This document shows, piece after piece, positions 1 through 7,855 of a stretch of DNA of 64,000 nucleotides. Position numbers and translations under genes: made by a program. The notes beneath the pieces were generated by a model that saw only the letters and a program-made list of their open reading frames with translations, had not been told where the DNA came from and did no database searches. The DNA comes from Spirosoma radiotolerans (GTDB lineage Bacteria > Bacteroidota > Bacteroidia > Cytophagales > Spirosomataceae): contig NZ_CP010429.1 of the NCBI RefSeq assembly GCF_000974425.1, positions 3,596,001 to 3,660,000 of the forward strand, given 5' to 3'. Numbering within the stretch: position 1 is the first letter of the stretch; each line of letters starts with the position of its first letter.

Positions 1-1313
1 ACGCTTCCCCAACGGTCATAAACCCGAAACGCGAAGGTTGTAAACAGGCCTTCATGCAACACCAGAAACTGGTCGTTATAGGCATCCCCATTGGGAGAAA
101 ACGCATCGGGAACATAAATATCACTAAGCCGACAGTTTTGATGATTCACCTCGACAGTGTCCCGATACGTACATCCATTCAGGCTCGTTTCCAGCCAATA
201 TGTACCGGGCGTAGTAACCTTGAGGGTGGCATTCGTGCTTTGATCAGACCATAGAAAGGTGGTACCGGCTGGCCAGGCATCCGTTTTCCCCAACACTTTC
301 GCAAGGCCCTGGCAGAGCGCCAGATCATCGCCCAGGCTGAAAGGACTATCCGGACGCCCATTCACAACCAGGACATTCGATACGGAGGAGCACTGGGCAC
401 TACCCACGGCAGCGGCATTGATGGCCTGGGTGTTTCGAAGCCGGTAATAGGTGCGCCCCGCCCGAACCGGATTAATAACGTAGGTTGCCTGATTACCGTT
501 GGGCGCGGGGGTCCAGTTTATGTTGTCCTGGCTTTGCTGCCATAGATAAACCGGGTTAACATACCCAGGGGCCGCGCCAACGGTTAGCTTAAGCTGGGTA
601 TCGGCACAAACGGTCATTTCAGCCGCTGAAGAGCCGGGAAACTGAATATTCAGGACCGGGTGAATGGGCCGAAAACTGATATCATCGATGACCAGATCAT
701 TCCCACAACCTCCGAGCCCCTTGTTGATGAGCTTAACAACAATATCATTGCCACTTGTGGGGATAGAGAACTGCATGGACAGGGGCGTCCAGGTGGGCGT
801 TGCGGAACGGGCAATCGCGGGCTGCACCACTTCATTAATCAGCGTACCATCCGGCAGTTCAATCCGCATGGCAATGATAGGATTGCGCAGGCTGTAGTCG
901 TCGCAGGCACCCGCCTGCAAAATCCGGTTCAGGTTAAGTGCCCAAAGCGAGAACTCATACACCACACCAGGGCAAAGACCTGCCACTTTCTGGCTATAAA
1001 ATTCACTGGGCTGGTAAGACGCGTTGACAACGAACATATTGCCCCGTACGTCGTTCGGCGTATGGTCTTCCCGCACGGCATGCCAGGCTTCTCCGTGGCA
1101 ACTCCCGGCTACGGTGTCCAGAACAGTGTATTCACCGTCGTCGGGGCAGGCTTTTGAGACATACCTGAAATTGGTAACCCCTTGCGGCAGCGGACCCTTT
1201 GGCCCGCTGCCAAACGTTTCGCAAATGATAGCCCCCTCACTGCACTGTGCCTGACACACACTGGCTGTTGCCAGTAGCAGAAACAGGCTGAGGGCCACCG
1301 CGCACTTATTCAT
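1..1313 (-). CDS. Secreted T9SS cargo with CHU_C (type B) C-terminal domain, partial
   Basis: The frame is open from the ATG at 1313 to the window edge (about 437 codons), so the C-terminal end is missing. The N-terminus is a clear signal peptide (MNKCAVALSLFLLLATASVCQAQ). A Cys-containing extracellular region follows, then a PKD/Ig-like stretch with a TPGTYWLE motif. The last visible part, YVPDAFSPNGDAYNDQF and FRVYDRWG, is the signature of the gliding-motility-associated CHU_C domain. In the known family this domain directs export through the type IX secretion system and non-covalent surface attachment (type B signal). The start overlaps the end of the upstream glycosyltransferase gene by 8 bases, which implies translational coupling with the EPS operon. 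Role is inferred: a surface or matrix protein delivered with the polysaccharide. Family assignment is firm; function and partner are unknown. Confidence 0.85.
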   Translation of the reverse strand, partial: MNKCAVALSLFLLLATASVCQAQCSEGAIICETFGSGPKGPLPQGVTNFRYVSKACPDDGEYTVLDTVAGSCHGEAWHAVREDHTPNDVRGNMFVVNASYQPSEFYSQKVAGLCPGVVYEFSLWALNLNRILQAGACDDYSLRNPIIAMRIELPDGTLINEVVQPAIARSATPTWTPLSMQFSIPTSGNDIVVKLINKGLGGCGNDLVIDDISFRPIHPVLNIQFPGSSAAEMTVCADTQLKLTVGAAPGYVNPVYLWQQSQDNINWTPAPNGNQATYVINPVRAGRTYYRLRNTQAINAAAVGSAQCSSVSNVLVVNGRPDSPFSLGDDLALCQGLAKVLGKTDAWPAGTTFLWSDQSTNATLKVTTPGTYWLETSLNGCTYRDTVEVNHQNCRLSDIYVPDAFSPNGDAYNDQFLVLHEGLFTTFAFRVYDRWGS

Positions 1314-2172
1314 TCACAGATGTCTTTGTATCATGGGGAGCCTGCGCCACAAAGAGTCCCCCCAACCGCCGGAGTTCGAGGCCTACTTTCATCCACAAGG
1401 CTCTGGCATAACTTCCATTGCCTTCTACCCGAAGTGTGCGGGTACCGGTCCAGACACGGGCCTTTCTCGACTTCACCAGTTTCACCTTGCCATATTGCAG
1501 CATATCGAAACACATCCGGCCATCTTCTCCCCGGACCTTGCGCATGACATAGCCAATTTTGAGCGCATACTTTCGCTCATAGCCGATGCTGATACCATAC
1601 GCGTTCAGGTGAGGTCGTTTCACATGGCGGGCCGTTGCAAGTGTATCTTTCAATGTTTCATGAATCGACAATACCCAGCGCGGAAAGCCCGGCGCGGGAA
1701 TAAACGAATAACGACCACACACACAGATGACGCCCGGTTGCTGCAATACCGCCATCATTTCGTTCACCCATTCGGGCGGGTAGATTCCATCGGCATCGGC
1801 CGTCAGCAGGTATTTACCCCTCGCCTGCTCGAGTCCCATTTGCCGGGCCGGGCCCCAACCCGGTATGGGCTGAAATACCGACCGAACATGCAGTTGATCC
1901 AGCGTCTTCTGCATCTGATCGGTGGAGTTGTTATTGACAACCAGAATCTCCAGGGGAATGGACGTCTTTAGTTTAGCCAGCGAGGCAATACTGCGGAGAA
2001 TATTCACCTCTTCATTCCAGGCCGGAATAACAATACTCACGAGGGGTTCGGGATGCTGAAGCGCATCCAGATCCCGGTTGATGGCATCGAACGTCGATTG
2101 GGGTACGTCGTCGTATGACGTATAAGGGAAATTGAACTGCTCAAGCCAAGTGGGCGCGTTGAAAATGCTCAT
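1306..2172 (-). CDS. GT2-family glycosyltransferase
   Basis: A 288-residue GT-A fold transferase. The nucleotide-binding start VSIVIPAWNEE lies near residue 45 and the metal-binding DAD motif (LLTADADG) near residue 126, both typical of GT2. There is no obvious membrane segment, so it should act on the cytoplasmic face, adding a sugar to the lipid-linked EPS repeat unit. Donor and acceptor cannot be read from sequence. It lies 25 bases after the acyltransferase and overlaps the CHU_C gene start by 8 bases, as expected for a late gene of one long transcript. Confidence 0.85.
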   Translation of the reverse strand: MSIFNAPTWLEQFNFPYTSYDDVPQSTFDAINRDLDALQHPEPLVSIVIPAWNEEVNILRSIASLAKLKTSIPLEILVVNNNSTDQMQKTLDQLHVRSVFQPIPGWGPARQMGLEQARGKYLLTADADGIYPPEWVNEMMAVLQQPGVICVCGRYSFIPAPGFPRWVLSIHETLKDTLATARHVKRPHLNAYGISIGYERKYALKIGYVMRKVRGEDGRMCFDMLQYGKVKLVKSRKARVWTGTRTLRVEGNGSYARALWMKVGLELRRLGGLFVAQAPHDTKTSVNE

Positions 2173-2197
2173 TGTGTGTCTTCAGTAAAGGTCGAAC

Positions 2198-3277
2198 TTA
2201 GGAAACCACCATTTCGGGCATAGCTTTGCCGGATCGATTCGGTGCAGGAGGTTGACGAATTAACTCAACATAGCGGTACGTAAAGACTGACATCAGATGA
2301 ACACAAGCCAGGCAGGTAACCACAAAAAGTAATTCGCCCAGGCCGGAGTGCGGTATCTTGATCAGCTTGAAAAAAAGCAGATCCATAACGGCCAGCACAA
2401 CCGCGTGATTCAGGTAATACGAGTACGAAAGCTTCCCCAGAAACTCAACCCGATGGCTGGCCAACACGGTAGAAACAGCGCCCGATTCGCGGGAGAAAAC
2501 AACAATGACCGCGGCAAACAGGAACGGCATCAACCAGCTTTCGCTGTGAGTAAATGAACTGACCGCAACGATGGTCAGGGCAAACAGAAAGACTTCGACA
2601 ACCGAAAACTGCCGGTAACTGAATGGGATTGGCAACTGCCGGTTGAGCCGGTAGGTAAGCATACCGATCAGAAAGCTGTAGAGGCAGCGCACAAACCCGT
2701 AATCGTAGTTAAAAATGATACTGCCGTGATGCTGCACAATAAACCAGCCCAGCAGACAGAATAGCAGGCTACACATAAGCAGCAGGTTCTTGCGAAACAG
2801 AACCAGGCACAACGCCCACACGATGTAGGTATAAAACTCAACGCTGATGCTCCAGCTTGGCCCGTTCCAGGTAACCTGATCGAACAGGTTCAGCGACTGC
2901 GTTAAGGTGAGGTTGGCCAAAAAAGATGGCAGGCTCTTGTCAGAGGCAAAGACAGGGTTGGTCAATTTAACAACGTACCGATCAATGCCGTACCGAACCA
3001 GTTCGAACCCCAGCACCAGGAGCAGCGTGAACAGATGGAGAGGATACAGGCGGTTAAACCGTTTTTTAATGAAAGGCTTTACACTGGCCAGGTTGCTGAT
3101 CCGATCATAGTTGCTGTGGGTAATGACAAAGCCGGACAGCACAAAAAAGAAGTCGACAAAAATGTCACTTTTGGCAATGAAGGCAATGCCCGACAACAGG
3201 TTCAGATGCTGTAAATGAAACAGAATCACCATGATGGCCGCCATACCCCGAAACGAATCAACCGCTCTGAATCTCAT
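2198..3277 (-). CDS. Acyltransferase 3 family (OafA/YrhL-like) membrane protein
   Basis: A 359-residue multi-spanning protein. It opens with the family signature, Arg10 and His21 in an R-x10-H arrangement (SFRGMAAIMVILFHL), followed by FFVLSGFVITH. About ten hydrophobic segments follow. Members transfer acetyl or other acyl groups to sugars of surface glycans at the inner membrane. It lies between two glycosyltransferase genes, 7 bases after one and 25 before the other, so the likely substrate is the EPS repeat unit. Which sugar and which acyl group are unknown. The window has a second, separate member at 24066-25127. Confidence 0.88.
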   Translation of the reverse strand: MRFRAVDSFRGMAAIMVILFHLQHLNLLSGIAFIAKSDIFVDFFFVLSGFVITHSNYDRISNLASVKPFIKKRFNRLYPLHLFTLLLVLGFELVRYGIDRYVVKLTNPVFASDKSLPSFLANLTLTQSLNLFDQVTWNGPSWSISVEFYTYIVWALCLVLFRKNLLLMCSLLFCLLGWFIVQHHGSIIFNYDYGFVRCLYSFLIGMLTYRLNRQLPIPFSYRQFSVVEVFLFALTIVAVSSFTHSESWLMPFLFAAVIVVFSRESGAVSTVLASHRVEFLGKLSYSYYLNHAVVLAVMDLLFFKLIKIPHSGLGELLFVVTCLACVHLMSVFTYRYVELIRQPPAPNRSGKAMPEMVVS

Positions 3278-3284
3278 GACACAA

Positions 3285-4382
3285 TCAGACTAAAGATTTG
3301 TAAACGTTGAGGGTCTGATCAATGGATTCCGCCAGCGAAAAGTCGCTCAGCCGCTCCGTTCCTTTCGCTACTAACTGGGCTCTCAGCGCTGGCTTGGCCA
3401 GCATGTCGGCCAGTGTTTCGACCAGATCATCGAGATCATTTGGTCTAAAAAAAACCGCAGCATCCGTGGCTATCTCGCGAAAGCACTCCGTATCACTCAA
3501 CAGAATAGGGCATTTGGCTTTGAAGGCCTCCAGAATGGGTAACCCAAACCCTTCGTAAAGCGAGGGATACACAAACACCTGTGCGTGTTGGTAGAGGTAA
3601 TTGAGTTGTCCATCCGTTGCGCCAATGTGCCTCACCCGGCTAGTCAGCTTTAACCGCTGAATGAATTCAAGATCCGCGACTTCCAGTTTCCCGCCCCCAG
3701 CGAGCACGACATTCAACGCAGGAAAACGGGGAGCCAGTTTACTGATCGCATTCAGAAAAAGATAAAAATTCTTGTACCCGCTCCGATCTCCGACAAACAA
3801 CACATACTGCTCCGGCAAGTCAGGCACGGGCTGCGTCACCACCGGACTGTCCAGATCAATGCCGTGGTAGATCGTCCAGACTTTTTTGGGGTCGATGTCA
3901 AAAAAGCTGAGCATGTCCTTCCGGGTGGTATTGGAGATGGTAATGATGGCGTCGGCCCGCAGAATATTTTCGCGCTTTTGCCGGGTGAGCGGATCAAGCG
4001 CCCAAAAGTACTCCGGCAGCCGCTCGTAGGTCATGTCATGAATGGTAATCACCAGCGGCTTTTTCAGCCGATTCATGTAATAGGTATCGTAGTAGGTGGG
4101 ATGAAATACGTCGAAATCAGCTTTATCCAGCAGGCGTTTGCAGTAAAATTCGTTCAGCCGGTAGTCATATCGTTCATTCCGATTCAGGACTTTATCGCTC
4201 AGACTGCCTTTTATGGGCAGGGGTTCGTTCTGGATGTAGTGATTTTTTGCGTGCATCACCCCCAGCTGATACGTCATGTTATCGGTACGCTTTATTCCCT
4301 GAATGATGTTGGCAAAGTAGCGGCTGATGCCTCCGTATTTTTGGGTACTGAATTTCTGATGGTCAATAAATACTTTAGTCAT
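3285..4382 (-). CDS. GT4-family glycosyltransferase
   Basis: A 365-residue GT-B transferase. The N-terminal acceptor domain begins MTKVFIDHQKF and contains GGISRYF, as in MtfA/mannosyltransferase-like proteins. The C-terminal nucleotide-sugar domain has the E-x7-E motif (EGFGLPILE). The ATG at 4382 is chosen; a TTG three codons upstream would only add MQT. It should act in the cytoplasm on the lipid-linked EPS intermediate, and mannose or a related sugar is a reasonable but unproven donor guess. It sits 38 bases after the fucosyltransferase and 7 before the acyltransferase. Confidence 0.87.
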   Translation of the reverse strand: MTKVFIDHQKFSTQKYGGISRYFANIIQGIKRTDNMTYQLGVMHAKNHYIQNEPLPIKGSLSDKVLNRNERYDYRLNEFYCKRLLDKADFDVFHPTYYDTYYMNRLKKPLVITIHDMTYERLPEYFWALDPLTRQKRENILRADAIITISNTTRKDMLSFFDIDPKKVWTIYHGIDLDSPVVTQPVPDLPEQYVLFVGDRSGYKNFYLFLNAISKLAPRFPALNVVLAGGGKLEVADLEFIQRLKLTSRVRHIGATDGQLNYLYQHAQVFVYPSLYEGFGLPILEAFKAKCPILLSDTECFREIATDAAVFFRPNDLDDLVETLADMLAKPALRAQLVAKGTERLSDFSLAESIDQTLNVYKSLV

Positions 4383-4420
4383 CGTCTGCAACGGTCGGAA
4401 AGGTGTGTCATTCGTCAGGG

Positions 4421-5293
4421 TTAAAGGGCCAGCCAGGCCGATGGTAACAGGTCTTTGGTATTCCAGGTAGGTTGTTGTTTATACCACTTGCGGGGCGTAA
4501 TGACCAGCTTATCCGAGTGTGGATTGAGCCAGGCACCCCACCAGCTAAAGGAACTGTTGGCAATGATATGATGGCGGCAATAACTCATTAGCACCAGGTC
4601 GGCAACGTCGCCGTTGGGTCCGGTATTCTGCACAAAAACCGTATTATCCGGAAGCGTCAGGTTCTCATGCACCCACGCGTGATCATCGCTGAAAACGTAC
4701 AACTGAGTCTGATCGAAGTGCTCATTCAGTTGTTGAAGCGCCTGCTTATAGTAGTCCAGCCCCACGAAGCCAAAGGTCTTGCTGAACTCCGGGTGATTTA
4801 CGTAATCGCCCCGCCGAATGTGAATCGACACGGGTGTCGCTGTATTCCGGATCTGTTGCTGGTAATGCGAAAACTCAGGACTGGGCACGCCAGCCAGGGT
4901 TAGTTCCTGCCTGATGGTATCGGCATCATCCCGAAAATACGCTTCCGACTGCCAGAATCCCTCCAGTATGATGCAGGCAGCGCGGGCATCGAGAATGCTC
5001 TGATCGAAGTGGAAGTGCTTTTCTTTCAGAAACCGAACCACTGGCGGCAAACTCCGATTAGGAAGCAGTTTTGTGGCTTTGGAAACGTACTCCATGGGTG
5101 ATTTCTGGAGCAGCCGGTAGGGAACCGTAAAGTGGTCCAGCTTGAACGGACGCACTGTATCGTCGGAGTACTCGTAGAGATAATAGCTTAAATCCAGGTA
5201 CAAAGCGGCCTTGTTTTTCAAGGCAAGATGCCGGCCTGTTGCATACTGAAACAGCTGATTTCCTAAGCCACTGGTAATTCTGCTAATAATCAT
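4421..5293 (-). CDS. GT11 alpha-1,2-fucosyltransferase-like protein
   Basis: A 290-residue protein with the GT11 hallmarks. The N-terminus has GLGNQLFQYATGRHLA, the donor-binding motif HIRRGDYV lies near residue 156, and SSFSWWGAWL is near the C-terminus. GT11 enzymes transfer L-fucose from GDP-fucose, usually in alpha-1,2 linkage; some homologues use other sugars. Length matches bacterial members (about 280-300). This implies fucose or a similar deoxysugar in the EPS, and that GDP-fucose is made elsewhere, since no gmd/fcl genes are in the window. The 164 bases upstream (5294-5457) are strikingly AT-rich and form the only large gap inside the operon, so an internal promoter is possible although no exact TAnnTTTG box was found. 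Confidence 0.87.
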   Translation of the reverse strand: MIISRITSGLGNQLFQYATGRHLALKNKAALYLDLSYYLYEYSDDTVRPFKLDHFTVPYRLLQKSPMEYVSKATKLLPNRSLPPVVRFLKEKHFHFDQSILDARAACIILEGFWQSEAYFRDDADTIRQELTLAGVPSPEFSHYQQQIRNTATPVSIHIRRGDYVNHPEFSKTFGFVGLDYYKQALQQLNEHFDQTQLYVFSDDHAWVHENLTLPDNTVFVQNTGPNGDVADLVLMSYCRHHIIANSSFSWWGAWLNPHSDKLVITPRKWYKQQPTWNTKDLLPSAWLAL

Positions 5294-5457
5294 AGTCGGT
5301 CTGCACCACGTCTCCTGTTTCGTTTTGATTCCTCAGTTCGCATCCTCATAGACCGAGGACACAGAATAAAATAGTTCCGTAAATATAGTTTTTATAAACT
5401 TAAAGTTAATATTAATGCAAATTATATCAAATATGAAGAAAATAAAATTTATTGAAT

Positions 5458-6414
5458 TCAATAATTAGTAGCTAAATGTGTTAGTACTTCTTCCCGGTCT
5501 TTGGCATGCAGGATTTTGGCCCCGGATAGCTTGGGGAACAACGTTTGATACTCATTGAAGGGGTGTTCTTTTCCCCAGGCTGTGTTTGAGAGTATAATGT
5601 TTGTGCCCCCAAAACAGCTGGCCAGCGCGGCAGTGCCCCCGTGCATCGAAATGAAATGGTTGCAATTGGCATAGACCATCAATTGCAGATGATTATAGTT
5701 GGCAACCGTAGCCGGGTGATATTGGGCAAATAAATCGTCCATCAACACAACTTCCGGGTGGTTTTCCCGTAGCCAGGCATGCTCGTTGAGCACCATCGTT
5801 TCACTATTGTCCTGAACGATGTGCGTCGGTAAGGGCCGATTATACACAATCTGATAGGAGGCTCCAACCTGCTTAATAATCCGGTCGAGGGTGGGAATGT
5901 CCAGAAAATTAATAGGTGGTTGATCCCACTCGATGTTGTATTTATTGGCAATGATCAGAATGGGCTTGTCGAAAACGAAAACATCATTTTTGAAATGCGT
6001 TTTATACGGCACCTGCGCCCACTTCCGGAAACTATAGGAGTTGCTGTGCGTCATGTTCGGCACATCGTAATGTGCATAGGATTCCGTCCAGACCCGTTTC
6101 TCGAATCGCTCTTCGTGGTCTTCGCTAAAGAAATAAAATTCTTTCGTCTGCCGGGTCGAAATCGTTTTACGCAGCGTCCCATTCAGATGATGCCAGTAGG
6201 CAAACGGCAGCACATACCGCAGTTCCTGGTCAAACTCGCCGTGGTAACTGATCACTTTATACTTCTTCTTGAGGACATAATCGCGAACCACATAACGCCC
6301 CTGAACCAGCTTGCAGTAGTAATTATCCCGCACAAAATACCATAGATCATGGGGCAGTTTCGGGTACTTGAGCCGGGCGACCACATACAGGGATTTCAAC
6401 AGCAACTTTTGCAT
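5458..6414 (-). CDS. Unidentified glycosyltransferase-like protein of the EPS locus
   Basis: A protein of about 318 residues that I cannot place in a named family. The start is set at the ATG at 6414 (MQKLLLKSLYVVARLKY); a TTG at 6435 would lengthen it into the flippase gene. No signal peptide or membrane segments are evident. Near the C-terminus, HFISMHGGTAALASCFGGT resembles the nucleotide-sugar binding Gly-rich/His segment of some GT-B enzymes (GT61/DUF563 or exostosin-like), and the position among transferases supports such a role. It follows the flippase gene by 4 bases and precedes the AT-rich gap. It looks more AT-rich than its neighbours, which may point to separate acquisition. Transferase function is inference. 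Confidence 0.6.
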   Translation of the reverse strand: MQKLLLKSLYVVARLKYPKLPHDLWYFVRDNYYCKLVQGRYVVRDYVLKKKYKVISYHGEFDQELRYVLPFAYWHHLNGTLRKTISTRQTKEFYFFSEDHEERFEKRVWTESYAHYDVPNMTHSNSYSFRKWAQVPYKTHFKNDVFVFDKPILIIANKYNIEWDQPPINFLDIPTLDRIIKQVGASYQIVYNRPLPTHIVQDNSETMVLNEHAWLRENHPEVVLMDDLFAQYHPATVANYNHLQLMVYANCNHFISMHGGTAALASCFGGTNIILSNTAWGKEHPFNEYQTLFPKLSGAKILHAKDREEVLTHLATNY

Positions 6415-6418
6415 AGAC

Positions 6419-7855
6419 TCAGGCAGCTTTGCCAAACGTTTTCAGGTCGGTGATGGGGTATTTGTAACGAATGGTCAGGCCGACGTAAATCAGCCCGCCC
6501 AAGACTATCTCCACGAGTGTATTGACCGTGTTGATGGAATCGGCATACGATTTATAGAGCAGAATGGCGGTCACCATGAGTCCGCAGAACAGGATCGGCT
6601 TGCTGATATTCTGGGCAAACGCGCCCAGAAATGAGCCGATCAGCGAATGAACGATGCCGAAATTAAAGACCAGGTTCAGAAACGTGGCCACCAGGAAAGC
6701 CGACGCAATACCGACTACGCCCCACTGCTGGGCAAACAAAAAGACCAGCGGAATCTTAATGACGAGGGTAATGACGTTGAGAAAAAACAGCAGTTTCGGT
6801 TTTCCCTTCGAGAAGGCCAGTGTAAACAATGGATTGCTCAGAAAGGTGAAAATGCTGACGAAGACGAAGATCCGGATCAACAGAACCGTTGGCTCCCACC
6901 CCGGTCCATAAAACAGAAATACGACACTGTCGGCCATGATAAATAACCCTGTCAGCAGCGGCAAATTCACGTAGCTGAGCAGATCAAGAATGGTGAGGTA
7001 CGATTTTTTCAACTCGTTGGTATCCCCTTTTAGCCGGGCCAGAATTGGGTAAGCGACCTGCAGCACAATCGGGCTGAGCCGTTGAATGGGAAATACCGCC
7101 AGTTGAGAGGCCAGGGTATAATAGCCCAGTTGCTTGACGCCCAGCATACCTCCAACCAGAATATTGTCGGAGTTGGCCTGAATGAACCCAACAATGCCAT
7201 CGCCAACATTGTACAGGCCAAACCGCAGGTGATCCTTGATCAGACTCAGGTCGAACGTAAACACGGGTTTAAACAGCTTACGCCCATACAGCAACTGAAG
7301 AACCGACTTAATGGCCTGTTGCGCCAGTTGCCCATACATCAGCGACAATTCAGCGTAGCCGTTATAGGCCAGCAGAATGGTTACGCTGCTGCCGAAAACG
7401 GTTCCGGCAATGTCGATGCTGGCAACCGCCTTGAACTGAAGCTCTTTCTGAAGCAGAAACAGATAGATCTGCCCCACATAAACGATACTGAAATAAAGCG
7501 ACGACAGTTTGATAACCTGCTCCAGTCGGGGTTCTTTGTAATAGGCCACCACCAGCGGCCAGCTAAAAAAAACAACGACACCAATCAGTAAGCCCAGGAT
7601 CAGGTTGAGCAGGTAAATGGTCGATAATACCCGCCGGTCTTCCTCCTGCTTGTAGATGATGGAATTGGAAAATCCGAGGTTGGCAAAAATGCTGAAGAAA
7701 GCGATCATCAACGTACTCACACTGACAATCCCGAACACCGACGGTTCCAGCAACCGAGCCAGAATGGCAACCTGCCCAAACTGAAAGACGGTGGAAATGG
7801 CGGTGGACATACTCATCCATTTGCCACCGCTTAGTGCCTGCTGTTTCTGACTCAT
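6419..7855 (-). CDS. wzx: Wzx-type lipopolysaccharide/EPS flippase (MOP superfamily)
   Basis: A 478-residue very hydrophobic protein with roughly 12-14 predicted membrane segments. It starts with the soluble lead-in and AILARLLEPSVFGIVSVSTL typical of the polysaccharide_synt/WzxC group. Such proteins flip undecaprenyl-diphosphate-linked repeat units across the inner membrane. It overlaps the upstream co-polymerase gene by 4 bases (ATGA), a mark of coupled translation. Together with the Wzy-like protein and the Wzc-like protein it makes this a Wzx/Wzy-dependent EPS pathway. The flippase assignment is firm; substrate specificity is unknown. Confidence 0.88.
   Translation of the reverse strand: MSQKQQALSGGKWMSMSTAISTVFQFGQVAILARLLEPSVFGIVSVSTLMIAFFSIFANLGFSNSIIYKQEEDRRVLSTIYLLNLILGLLIGVVVFFSWPLVVAYYKEPRLEQVIKLSSLYFSIVYVGQIYLFLLQKELQFKAVASIDIAGTVFGSSVTILLAYNGYAELSLMYGQLAQQAIKSVLQLLYGRKLFKPVFTFDLSLIKDHLRFGLYNVGDGIVGFIQANSDNILVGGMLGVKQLGYYTLASQLAVFPIQRLSPIVLQVAYPILARLKGDTNELKKSYLTILDLLSYVNLPLLTGLFIMADSVVFLFYGPGWEPTVLLIRIFVFVSIFTFLSNPLFTLAFSKGKPKLLFFLNVITLVIKIPLVFLFAQQWGVVGIASAFLVATFLNLVFNFGIVHSLIGSFLGAFAQNISKPILFCGLMVTAILLYKSYADSINTVNTLVEIVLGGLIYVGLTIRYKYPITDLKTFGKAA

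Noticed and set aside
660..1157. Plus-strand open frame of 165 codons
   Set aside because: It is antisense to the CHU_C gene, whose frame has a signal peptide and diagnostic motifs.
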